A stretch of 33,638 bases of DNA from positions 1-33,638 of the IMG/VR virus record IMGVR_UViG_3300005581_000067; one strand, written 5' to 3'. The notes beneath the pieces are model-generated. The model did no database searches. It worked only from the letters and a program-made list of their open reading frames with translations, and had not been told where the DNA came from. Shown piece after piece: positions 26,997-33,638 of the stretch. This DNA is from a virus. How positions within the stretch are numbered: the stretch's first letter is position 1; each line of letters begins with the position of its first letter. Both the position numbers and the translations under genes were made by a program.

Positions 26997-27027
26997 CAAA
27001 TATACAAGATTAATAAAAAAAAGCAAG
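26997..27027 (-). promoter_or_regulatory. Bacteroidota-type promoter of the polymerase operon
   Basis: On the minus strand CTTG at 27027-27024 is followed by 19 bases and TATATTTG at 27004-26997, fitting the Bacteroidota -33 and -7 boxes. The -33 box overlaps the foot of the preceding terminator. Transcription would start near 26990, giving a leader of about 55-60 bases before the ATG at 26933. This implies that the late polymerase and cargo genes are read by the host enzyme. Confidence 0.7.
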
Positions 27028-27044
27028 GGGTAATTACTTACCCC
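27012..27044 (-). terminator. Intrinsic terminator ending the tail-protein operon
   Basis: On the minus strand a perfect 7-base-pair stem (GGGGTAA at 27044-27038, TTACCCC at 27033-27027) with a 4-base loop is followed by TTGC and a run of eight T. The TAA at the 3' end of the first arm is the stop codon of the 51-residue gene, so the ribosome ends inside the terminator stem. This is the strongest terminator seen here. Confidence 0.9.
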
Positions 27045-27193
27045 TGACCTCGTGATTTCTTTAAGTAGTTCTTACTAGACTTTAACTTCGAAGCTTTAGT
27101 TTTTGCTACTACTCCTTTTCTGCGGATCTTTGGTTTAACTTTAAACTTGGAAGCAGTAGAAGTTGATTTTGATTTAGATGCTTTAGCGGCCAT
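27038..27193 (-). CDS. 51-residue basic protein of crAss-like phages
   Basis: The frame runs from ATG at 27193 to the TAA inside the terminator and encodes 51 residues. About a third are K or R and there are only two acids or none (no D or E seen). The first 15 residues are S/K/A/T-rich; the rest carries KPKIRRKGVVAKTKASK followed by SSKNYLKKSRGQG. Small proteins with the pattern 'KRKGV.AKTK.S..K.SKNY.K..RGQG' are familiar from crAss-like phages; the function is unknown. The composition suggests nucleic-acid binding, perhaps DNA condensation in the capsid. It is the last gene of the operon, 26 bases after the 190-residue gene, another basic protein. Confidence 0.7.
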   Translation of the reverse strand: MAAKASKSKSTSTASKFKVKPKIRRKGVVAKTKASKLKSSKNYLKKSRGQG

Positions 27194-27219
27194 ATATTTA
27201 GTTTTAGTTTATTTAGTTT

Positions 27220-27792
27220 TTAGCACTTCCAACGTCTACGTGCTTGTCTGATTCTGCTATTAGGATCATTCTGTGTAGCCTGTGAAGACTGACGCAATTG
27301 ACCCAATGATCTAGCACAATAAGACTTTCTACGATTAGCTGCTTTGCTACCAGGCTTTACTTTACCTGTAACAGCTGTGCTTAGTTTAGAACCAGGGTTT
27401 GCTCTACGATAAGCCATTACTCCTTTTTGAGTCATACCTGCTCCTGATTTAGTAGGACGATAGTTTGCTCCTGGACCTTTAGTAGTCTTAGCAATAGTTC
27501 CTCCTTTAGCCATGTAAGCAGCTTTAAGCCTACCACCTGACATAAACTTGTAACCGTACTTAGAAGCATCTTGTCTAGCTTCTTTTACGTTTCCGCTATT
27601 AGCTGCTACAAATCTTGCCTTAGCTACTGAGGTAGGCATCTTACCCCCATCAGCCATTTCACGTTTAATTTTACGTTCTTGTTTGAGCATCTCTGGAGTA
27701 GGCTTCTTTCCAGAGCCTCTCTTAGCACGGATGTTATCCCACAAACCTCTTTGTGAGTAAGATCCATCCTTACGTTTTATCATTTGTTTCAT
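27220..27792 (-). CDS. Basic virion protein with DUF6321-like C-terminus
   Basis: This 190-residue protein is strongly basic. The N-terminal 45 residues (KDGSYSQRGLWDNIRAKRG, then KKPTPEMLKQER) match a short module seen in many large phages. The C-terminal 75 residues (GVMAYRRANPGSKL, SKAANRRKSYCARS, PNSRIRQARRRWKC) match a family shared by phages and large DNA viruses that I recall as DUF6321. Its role is not established; a nucleic-acid-binding virion component is plausible. Between them lie MADGG (46-50), FMSGG (83-87) and MAKGG (94-98), copies of a motif shared with neighbouring proteins. The start overlaps the stop of the 642-residue gene by four bases (ATGA), so translation is coupled. 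Conserved cysteines at 159 and 190 could pair or bind metal. Confidence 0.75.
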   Translation of the reverse strand: MKQMIKRKDGSYSQRGLWDNIRAKRGSGKKPTPEMLKQERKIKREMADGGKMPTSVAKARFVAANSGNVKEARQDASKYGYKFMSGGRLKAAYMAKGGTIAKTTKGPGANYRPTKSGAGMTQKGVMAYRRANPGSKLSTAVTGKVKPGSKAANRRKSYCARSLGQLRQSSQATQNDPNSRIRQARRRWKC

Positions 27793-29717
27793 TTCTTTAC
27801 TTTAGATTTCTTTAAGAATTCAGGTAGACTATACTCTACTTTTTCTCTGTTAAACTGTTTAGCTAGTTTGTTAGCTAGTTGTAATCTGTTCTTTTTACTT
27901 TTTACTCCTCTAAGAATACTTGCTACTCCGTCTACCATTTCCTTATCATCATTGTCTTCTACTTCTCCTCCGTTTTTATAAGTACTAAAAGGTAGGTATT
28001 TACTAATTAGAGAACTATTTTTTTGTCCTTTTGACTGATTAGTTATATAGTCAATAGCTTGCTTTTGATCTGGAAACAAGTTAGTTTTTCCCCGACCTAA
28101 AAAAGTATTTTCACCCTTACGTAGTTGATTCATTCTGTTTGCATCAAGTATACCCTCTGTTGTGTTATACATAAAAGGAGCAGTAGACATAGTGTTGTAA
28201 TCCATTTCTGTTAGGATACCCTTCCGCATTCTATCAGCAGCATCATCACCTAAAACACTAGCAAGTTCTTTATCAGTCAACTTACCTCTACCCATACTCA
28301 TAATTCGTGCTTCCTCTGGCATACCTTCCGCAAATTGTTGTTTCATTTTATACTCAGGAAGTCTATCCCTCATTATTCTTACAGGCTCTACTTCTCCTTT
28401 AAAATAATTACTTGTAGTATAAGAATCTCCTCTAGGAGTTTTTAAGTTTCTCACATAAAACTCTGCGTCTTTAGGATTATCTAGTGCCCACCTACCCGTA
28501 AGATCGTCAGGTTTTGCTACAGTGTTAAAGTTTGCATGCTCTGCTCTGTATACGTTTTTATAAGTAGGTAGTGCAGGTTTACCTGCAATTTTAGAGGTTT
28601 GTACTATATCGTCTGCATAGTTTAAAAAAGGCCTTGCAGCATTCTTAATTGCAGGCTTTGCTACTTTTCCTAATCCTCTGGTTAAAGGCACAACGTCAAG
28701 TGCATTTAATCCTGCACCTAATAAATCACTACCTGCTTGTGCAAACTTGCCTTGAGAAGCATTAACAGCCGCAGATCCTGTATTACCGACTAAATCGATA
28801 GCATTAGTAACATAATTGACAGGATTTACAACATCTAATACATAGTCTAATGGGGATGCAGAACCATTACGTTTTTCTCCCTGAGCTACGAAAGAAGTAG
28901 CTTCCTTCGCTTTCTCATAATTTGATTTAACTTTACCCTGACTAACACTACCCACACGTTTAGCATACTCTGCAGCTTCTGCTGCTTTTCTATTAGCTGC
29001 AGTAACGTTTGTATTTTGAGTAATTACTTTAGTATTATCAGAGTAACCTGCATTACCTGCAGGACTAGTTCTTAAGTAAGGCTTTCCTGTATTAGGAGTC
29101 CAGTTAGCCCATCCCCCATTATCCATTGTTTTACCTCCTGCTTTAAAGGTCTTATTGAATCTTAAACCTGCAAAGTAATTTTTATCTAAACCAGACTCTC
29201 CTTGACTGACTCCATAGTTTCCTGTTATAGCAAGATTTGGATTGAAGTTATAACTTCCACTAATCTGCCCACTCTCTAAGGAGTTGTTTCTAAAGTTTAC
29301 TCCTGCATTTAAATTTACTTTGTCGGTATTGTATCCTGCAGAAGCGTCTCTGTACATAGTCTGCCCTTCTCTAGTTTGATTGTAATTCAAATAAGCTTTG
29401 TCTCCCTCTAGAGATGCTCCTAAGGAATTAGGAGATACGTAGGAAGAAAACTTATTCTTACTATAAGATAAGGTAGGAGTAACAGAACCAGCATACATAC
29501 TAGGAGCATTAACTGATCCTTGTAGACCTGCTCTAAAGTTCTTTAAATTCTTTGATACGTTATACTGTACATCTCCTTGAGGAGAAACATTCTCAATAGA
29601 ACTCTTGATGCCTCCATAAGGCATCTTACGCTTCTTAGAATTCTTATATGCACCCTTAAGCTTAGAACCTGAGGGTGCACTTGGAATTATAGAACCATTT
29701 ACTCCTGGAACAAACAT
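27789..29717 (-). CDS. Virion protein with outer-membrane-barrel-like and toxin-like parts
   Basis: This 642-residue protein is of unknown function but has readable architecture. Residues about 45-191 show roughly ten alternating polar/hydrophobic strands with aromatic ends and short turns (NLAITGNYGVSQ, YFAGLRFNKTF). The last strand ends in F191, as in outer-membrane beta-barrels. Residues 288-360 are hydrophobic with small residues (LLGAGLNALDVVPLTRGLG), like the pre-toxin linkers of polymorphic toxins. Residues about 388-470 (VYRAEHANF, LTGRWALDNPKDAEFYV, PEEARI) vaguely resemble ADP-ribosyltransferase-like toxins, with R391 and E468/E469 as possible key residues; this is uncertain. A conserved-looking C-terminal helix pair follows YKNGG at 580-584. 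The ATG overlaps the upstream stop (TAATG) and its own TGA overlaps the next start. Envelope penetration or an effector role is inferred. Confidence 0.6.
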   Translation of the reverse strand: MFVPGVNGSIIPSAPSGSKLKGAYKNSKKRKMPYGGIKSSIENVSPQGDVQYNVSKNLKNFRAGLQGSVNAPSMYAGSVTPTLSYSKNKFSSYVSPNSLGASLEGDKAYLNYNQTREGQTMYRDASAGYNTDKVNLNAGVNFRNNSLESGQISGSYNFNPNLAITGNYGVSQGESGLDKNYFAGLRFNKTFKAGGKTMDNGGWANWTPNTGKPYLRTSPAGNAGYSDNTKVITQNTNVTAANRKAAEAAEYAKRVGSVSQGKVKSNYEKAKEATSFVAQGEKRNGSASPLDYVLDVVNPVNYVTNAIDLVGNTGSAAVNASQGKFAQAGSDLLGAGLNALDVVPLTRGLGKVAKPAIKNAARPFLNYADDIVQTSKIAGKPALPTYKNVYRAEHANFNTVAKPDDLTGRWALDNPKDAEFYVRNLKTPRGDSYTTSNYFKGEVEPVRIMRDRLPEYKMKQQFAEGMPEEARIMSMGRGKLTDKELASVLGDDAADRMRKGILTEMDYNTMSTAPFMYNTTEGILDANRMNQLRKGENTFLGRGKTNLFPDQKQAIDYITNQSKGQKNSSLISKYLPFSTYKNGGEVEDNDDKEMVDGVASILRGVKSKKNRLQLANKLAKQFNREKVEYSLPEFLKKSKVKK

Positions 29718-30607
29718 TATGGCTTTTTATTAAACTTGTTAAGTTTATTCATTACATACTTTTTAGCATTAGCTGCTTTAGATGCCTTATACTTACCTGA
29801 GTTACTAATTGCTTTATTAACGTATGCAGGCTCAACAACAGTATTTACAGTTGTGTTAAACGACTTCATACTCTGTGCTGCTTCTCTTGCTTTGTTTTCT
29901 GCCATAGATTTATCCCACTGTTCTGGAGTATAGTTCCAGGTTTCAGAAGAAGCTTTACTAGTTGTTTTAGCAGGAGTCACAGCTGCAGGTTTAGCTGTAC
30001 CTGATGCTTTTGCTTTAATATAAGATTCATAAGCGGCTTGTGTTTTAGGACCCCAAGCACCATCTGCTTTAATATCGTAGCCATAACTACGGAGCATTTC
30101 TTGATATGATCTAACTTTTTCTGTTCCTCCTCTAGCTAATGGAGAAGGATTATCTGAAGATATAGGAGTATTAGCTACAGGACGAGCTGCATTTTCTTCT
30201 TGTGCTTTATCCCAAGTACTTTCATTATACCAGTTAGCTGGACTTTCAATAGGAGTAGGAGTTACTAAAGAGCTTGAGGAAGTCTTAATACCTTGTGGTT
30301 CAATCATTCCTACTTCTTTTCTAGCTGCTTTCAATTCTCCTTTAGATACTTTCATTCCATCTTCTCCTTTACGCATTCCTGCTAAAGTCTTAGCTAAGTT
30401 AGCACGCTTTACAGTAGTACTTGAAAACTTCTCTTTGTTGCTTAATACTTTATCACGAAATGCAGGTACAGACATACCTGCTTTTTTAGCTTGTGCAGTA
30501 AAAGATCCTGGCTTCTTAATAGCACTCTTGATCCAGTTACCTCCTGATTTCATTTTCTTACCACCACAACTCATGCAGGTAGAATAAGATTTCTTTAAAC
30601 GGTTCAT
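29717..30607 (-). CDS. Basic virion protein with peptidoglycan-binding-like motif
   Basis: This 296-residue protein begins with CMSCGGKKMKSGG (11-23), a C-x-x-C pair followed by glycine doublets. Residues 27-76 (IKKPGSFTAQAKKAGMSVPA, then TTVKRANLAKTL) match a short basic module widespread in large phages. Residues 165-197 read like a PG_binding_1 repeat: YQEMLRSYGY, then DGAWGPKT at 182-189, then a helix. This suggests contact with the host cell wall or use as a virion-bound adaptor. Two copies of a tryptophan motif flank it: WYNESTWDKAQEENAAR (126-142) and WNYTPEQWDKSMAENKAR (224-241). No catalytic domain is present, so it is not itself an obvious lysin. Its stop overlaps the next ATG (TAATG). 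Confidence 0.65.
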   Translation of the reverse strand: MNRLKKSYSTCMSCGGKKMKSGGNWIKSAIKKPGSFTAQAKKAGMSVPAFRDKVLSNKEKFSSTTVKRANLAKTLAGMRKGEDGMKVSKGELKAARKEVGMIEPQGIKTSSSSLVTPTPIESPANWYNESTWDKAQEENAARPVANTPISSDNPSPLARGGTEKVRSYQEMLRSYGYDIKADGAWGPKTQAAYESYIKAKASGTAKPAAVTPAKTTSKASSETWNYTPEQWDKSMAENKAREAAQSMKSFNTTVNTVVEPAYVNKAISNSGKYKASKAANAKKYVMNKLNKFNKKP

Positions 30608-30615
30608 ATAGTTAT

Positions 30616-30996
30616 TTAGTTTAGTGTCAATTGATATAAAGTAGAAGTAATCAAAGCAATGATCTCATCTACAATGTTTTGTAGATGGGTGTTTTCGTTT
30701 CCGAATACATTACGATGCTTCATTACATATTCCTTCATGTAAGTAAGATGAGCTTTAGCATTCATATACTCTGATCCAGGAATCTTAAAGTTTAAGCGTT
30801 TTCCAATAGTTCCGAAGTATGATTCTACTAAATCATCTAATAGACCAATTACTTCTGAATAGTAACCGTCTAAAGCTTTGTGCTCACTGAACGAAGTTGT
30901 CTGTAAGTGAGCTAAGTGAATGATGTCCCTAGACTGGAATAATTGTCCCAGTACTATTTCGGGCTTAACTGTTGTAAAGAGTTCTTTTTCTTTCAT
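30616..30996 (-). CDS. Small helical protein, DUF5856/Dps-like
   Basis: This 126-residue protein is all helix by pattern. The segment with HLAHLQTTSFSEHKALDGYY (about 27-46), followed by LLDDLVESYFGTIGKR, resembles a phage family that I recall as DUF5856, whose pattern recalls ferritin/Dps four-helix bundles. H and E residues are spaced as in such bundles, but a complete di-iron site cannot be assigned by eye. It sits between a tail protein gene (4-base gap upstream) and the 296-residue gene (8-base gap downstream) in the same operon, so it may be a structural or assembly factor. No enzyme function is claimed. Confidence 0.55.
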   Translation of the reverse strand: MKEKELFTTVKPEIVLGQLFQSRDIIHLAHLQTTSFSEHKALDGYYSEVIGLLDDLVESYFGTIGKRLNFKIPGSEYMNAKAHLTYMKEYVMKHRNVFGNENTHLQNIVDEIIALITSTLYQLTLN

Positions 30997-31000
30997 GATA

Positions 31001-33638
31001 TTATGGGTTGGTTTGGGTTATTTGAATGGTGTTAATAAACTTAAATCTAGAATACTGATCTTGGATCAATCTTACTTTAGCAAAGTCAGACTTAATCTTA
31101 GACTTCTGATAAGATACAGATACAGGTCTTACGCTCTTAGTATTAGGCACTTTGTCTATAGGGTACTGAGTAAGTAAGTCACTCCACTGAGTCGACCATA
31201 GAGGTTGACCATTTCCTTGAGCTGCAACGTTCCAAAATCCATTAAAGGTATACAAGTGTTCTCTACGAGAGATAAGAGCTTCTATGCCTGTTGCTGTCAT
31301 TCTAGGATAGGTAATCTTCTGTCTTGTGTTACCAAACTCTTCAGGGATCAACTTAATGATACCAGAAGACTGTTCCTTATTATAGATGATAGCCTTAGTA
31401 AAGTTTGCTAAGTTCTTCTTGTTAGCAGTAGATAAAGAATAGTACTCGTAATCAGAATAGTATTCTTGAATGTCCTGCATCAAAGTAACAGAGTTGATTG
31501 TAGATACTTGTGGAAATGTATTTACATTATACTCGATTATATAAGGGTAGAGTATATTGTAATAAGTCTGATAAGTATAGATAGATAAGTTATGGTTCCA
31601 ACTAGAAGCTCCTGTAGAAGTATTAATTATAGTTTGGAAATGACCTAATTGGGGAACAAAGAAGTTAGGAAGGAAAGAATAGAAAGAAATAAAGTTCTTT
31701 AACTTAGGTGAGTAAGCAACTGTCCAAGACTTATTCTCAAAAAATGCTGGGTCACCAAAAGTAATCTCTACTTCAATACTTCCACTATCCAAAACATACT
31801 TACGATAGTTACTATCAGATGTGTCTGTAATGTATTTAATAAATGATGGGTTACCAGTTCTGTACTCAGGCTTAACTCTGTAGTCTAGTTTAGTAATAAA
31901 CACCCTTTCGTATCTTTCATCCCATCCCATAACAATACCTAATCCGATAGGAGGATTGTCGATGTCTGCATTAGGAATGTCTTTAAGAATCTGGAATGGT
32001 AAGTTTTGCTTAAACCAGTTAAAGTTGTTTTCAGTTTTAATCTCGTTAAAGCCTTCACCTGTCAATTGATAGATGTGTCCACGTTTAGCATCTACCCAGA
32101 ATGTTCCGTACTCACACTTAACATAAGCTTTGTGTTGAGTTCCTATGTAACCTAGATCAGTCTTAGCTAAATCAACAGGTTTCTGTTTGAACATTTCTGC
32201 ACTTCCAATCTCTAACTGATAAGGAGAAGTAGTAGTTAAAGTAATACGAGAGTTATAAACCTTAGTAGTGTTTTCAAACCTAGCATATACTCTTTCGTTC
32301 TCTCCTGCGTTTAGATCTATTAAGCGACCACCTTGCTTAGGAAAATCATAGAAGTTACCTGGACGGAATACTCTCCAAGCATCTGAAAGATAGTTAGAAG
32401 AGTTTGCAGGATCAGAGTAAATTACACGGTTATGATGAATAGACAAGCATTCTAACTTAGGATACTTTAATCTATATGGTAAGTTAGGACTTAAGTTCTG
32501 TGCAGAATAAGTAGCATTGTAACTATAGAAGTTATCAAACTTGATAGGTACGTTTACTTCATGTAACCACTCATCAGGAATACCATCTCCTACGTTAGGA
32601 TAGAAGTTTTCTTCTAGTTCATTTCTTCCATGACGGAAGTCTACGTTGATGTCAGACTCTACATAGAATACTGGAATACCGTAAGAAGCCGTATAGAAGA
32701 ATCCTTTTTGGTAGAAGAAAGAACTAGGGGTAACAATATCAGGCTCTCCTGGAATAGGATTAGGTAAGTTAAATGTAGGAGAAACGTCTAAGTTATTCTT
32801 TTTAACAAATAAACTATAAATACTAGCTAATGCTCCAGAAATAGCGGCATTAAGGGTTACTCCTGTAGCTGCCCCACCGACTGAAGCGCCTAAAGCTGTT
32901 ACTAATGCTGCTGATGCTCCTGTAAGAATACTTGAAGCAGCACTAGAAGTGATATCCTCAGGAGACTCTCCTATGTAATAGGTAGGGTATCCTAAATTTG
33001 GAAACAACCAATAATCAAAAGGAACATTATTAACTTTAGCAGGAAGATTAGCTAAGTTACGAGTAAAGAAAGAATGTTTACGTTTAAGAGCAAATTTGTT
33101 AATATAGGTGTCTCCTCCAAATCCAGGATAGTACTTAGTTTTAATTTTAGCTGTCCCTGAAAGGTCTGTATAGACAGAACAAGAATATCCCATAGAAACA
33201 TATTTAATATTTTCTATTTGTCCATACTGATTAGGAAAACTACGTTTAATAGAAGAGTAGTATGCTCTTGTATCTGATTCTGTAACCTTTTCTGGAGTAT
33301 CTCCTAATCCTGCTTGGTCTAAGGTATAACGAGAAGTGTCTATAATACTTCCATGCTCTGTAGAAAAAGAACCATTAGTTTTTAAATAAACAGAAGTTTC
33401 TCTTAATCTATTATGTAATGGACGGTCGTCGTTTAACTCTACTATCTTATCGTTAGCATAAAGTCCAATATCTAAAAATCTTCTTCTATTACCTATAGTG
33501 GTTATAGGAAGGAATTTTTTGTATTCGCCAACAGAGTTAAACTGATAAGCAAAATTATTATTAGGAATAAGCTTCTCTATCAAATCAAGCAACACTTGAT
33601 TGTTAGTTAGAATAGAAATTCCATCTGTCTGAATAATA
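31001..33638 (-). CDS. Tail nozzle/stabilisation-type protein, 5' end outside window
   Basis: The frame stays open to the right edge, so the real start lies outside; at least 878 codons are present. The first visible GTG (33595) is unlikely to be the start, because the upstream codons (IIQTDGISILTNNQ) read as coherent protein. The sequence is beta-rich, with many Y/F/W and N/D turns (for example YIGTQHKAYVKCEYGTFWVD and AKRGHIYQLTG), resembling the propeller-like tail nozzle or stabilisation proteins of podoviruses and crAss-like phages (the 'Stab' or muzzle component). Counting from the GTG, residues about 213-263 are a striking A/G/S-rich hydrophobic stretch (VTALGASVGGAATGVTLNAA) flanked by beta sequence, a candidate membrane-inserting loop. 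It is the first visible gene of the tail operon, consistent with a capsid/tail module further right. Confidence 0.7.
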   Translation of the reverse strand, partial: IIQTDGISILTNNQVLLDLIEKLIPNNNFAYQFNSVGEYKKFLPITTIGNRRRFLDIGLYANDKIVELNDDRPLHNRLRETSVYLKTNGSFSTEHGSIIDTSRYTLDQAGLGDTPEKVTESDTRAYYSSIKRSFPNQYGQIENIKYVSMGYSCSVYTDLSGTAKIKTKYYPGFGGDTYINKFALKRKHSFFTRNLANLPAKVNNVPFDYWLFPNLGYPTYYIGESPEDITSSAASSILTGASAALVTALGASVGGAATGVTLNAAISGALASIYSLFVKKNNLDVSPTFNLPNPIPGEPDIVTPSSFFYQKGFFYTASYGIPVFYVESDINVDFRHGRNELEENFYPNVGDGIPDEWLHEVNVPIKFDNFYSYNATYSAQNLSPNLPYRLKYPKLECLSIHHNRVIYSDPANSSNYLSDAWRVFRPGNFYDFPKQGGRLIDLNAGENERVYARFENTTKVYNSRITLTTTSPYQLEIGSAEMFKQKPVDLAKTDLGYIGTQHKAYVKCEYGTFWVDAKRGHIYQLTGEGFNEIKTENNFNWFKQNLPFQILKDIPNADIDNPPIGLGIVMGWDERYERVFITKLDYRVKPEYRTGNPSFIKYITDTSDSNYRKYVLDSGSIEVEITFGDPAFFENKSWTVAYSPKLKNFISFYSFLPNFFVPQLGHFQTIINTSTGASSWNHNLSIYTYQTYYNILYPYIIEYNVNTFPQVSTINSVTLMQDIQEYYSDYEYYSLSTANKKNLANFTKAIIYNKEQSSGIIKLIPEEFGNTRQKITYPRMTATGIEALISRREHLYTFNGFWNVAAQGNGQPLWSTQWSDLLTQYPIDKVPNTKSVRPVSVSYQKSKIKSDFAKVRLIQDQYSRFKFINTIQITQTNP

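Noticed and set aside
31001-33595. GTG at 33595 as the start of the tail protein
   Set aside because: The frame stays open to the window edge with coherent protein sequence, so the gene is treated as 5' truncated.
1-33638. Stop-codon reassignment (TAG or TGA recoding), known in some crAss-like phages
   Set aside because: All genes read through in the standard code with TAA or TGA ends. The absence of TAG as a stop among about a dozen genes is too small a sample, and no gene needs a suppressed stop.

Overview
The window is a late-gene segment of a crAss-like phage (order Crassvirales) infecting a Bacteroidota host. The decisive evidence is a 3148-residue protein with the crAss-type RNA polymerase signature: RIPVQG followed about 40 residues later by the metal-binding motif DFDID. 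Around it lie other crAss-type features: two more giant proteins of about 1900-2000 residues, short basic glycine-rich virion proteins, a nozzle/stabilisation-like tail protein, promoters of the Bacteroidota type (TAnnTTTG), and A/T-rich start regions without Shine-Dalgarno sequences. All 12 genes are on the minus strand, so transcription runs from high to low coordinates. Stops are almost all TAA (one TGA, no TAG), and the standard code reads through everything.

Layout in transcription order. (1) 33638-27038 is a compact operon with overlapping or nearly touching genes: the end of a large tail protein (5' end outside the window), a small helical DUF5856-like protein, a 296-residue protein with a peptidoglycan-binding-like motif, a 642-residue protein with an outer-membrane-barrel-like N-terminal half and a possible ADP-ribosyltransferase-like centre, a 190-residue basic DUF6321-like protein, and a 51-residue basic protein. 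It ends at a strong intrinsic terminator whose stem contains the last stop codon. (2) 26933-1403 holds five large genes behind a host-type promoter: 824- and 571-residue presumed internal (cargo) proteins, then the 1989-, 3148- and 1928-residue giants, ending at a second terminator that again contains the stop codon. (3) 1283-1 is a separate unit behind its own promoter: a 101-residue beta-rich virion protein translationally coupled (TAATG) to a tail fibre gene that runs off the left edge. The fibre gene is clearly richer in G+C than the rest.

Working model: the virion carries an RNA polymerase and other proteins through a short tail, delivers them into the cell, and the polymerase starts transcription there. 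The membrane-active segments, zinc-protease motifs and cell-wall-binding motif fit a delivery machine. The most unusual part is the C-terminal 550 residues of the polymerase protein. They carry a NADAR (YbiA-like) domain, a SLOG/YpsA-like nucleotide-binding domain and a third unrecognised domain, each preceded by nearly the same T/S-T-Q-P/S-S-T linker. With a possible ADP-ribosyltransferase-like domain in the 642-residue protein, this suggests an ADP-ribose-related conflict system delivered with the virion. That idea is inference. Capsid, portal, terminase and replication genes are not in the window, and I saw no tRNA, CRISPR array or insertion sequence.
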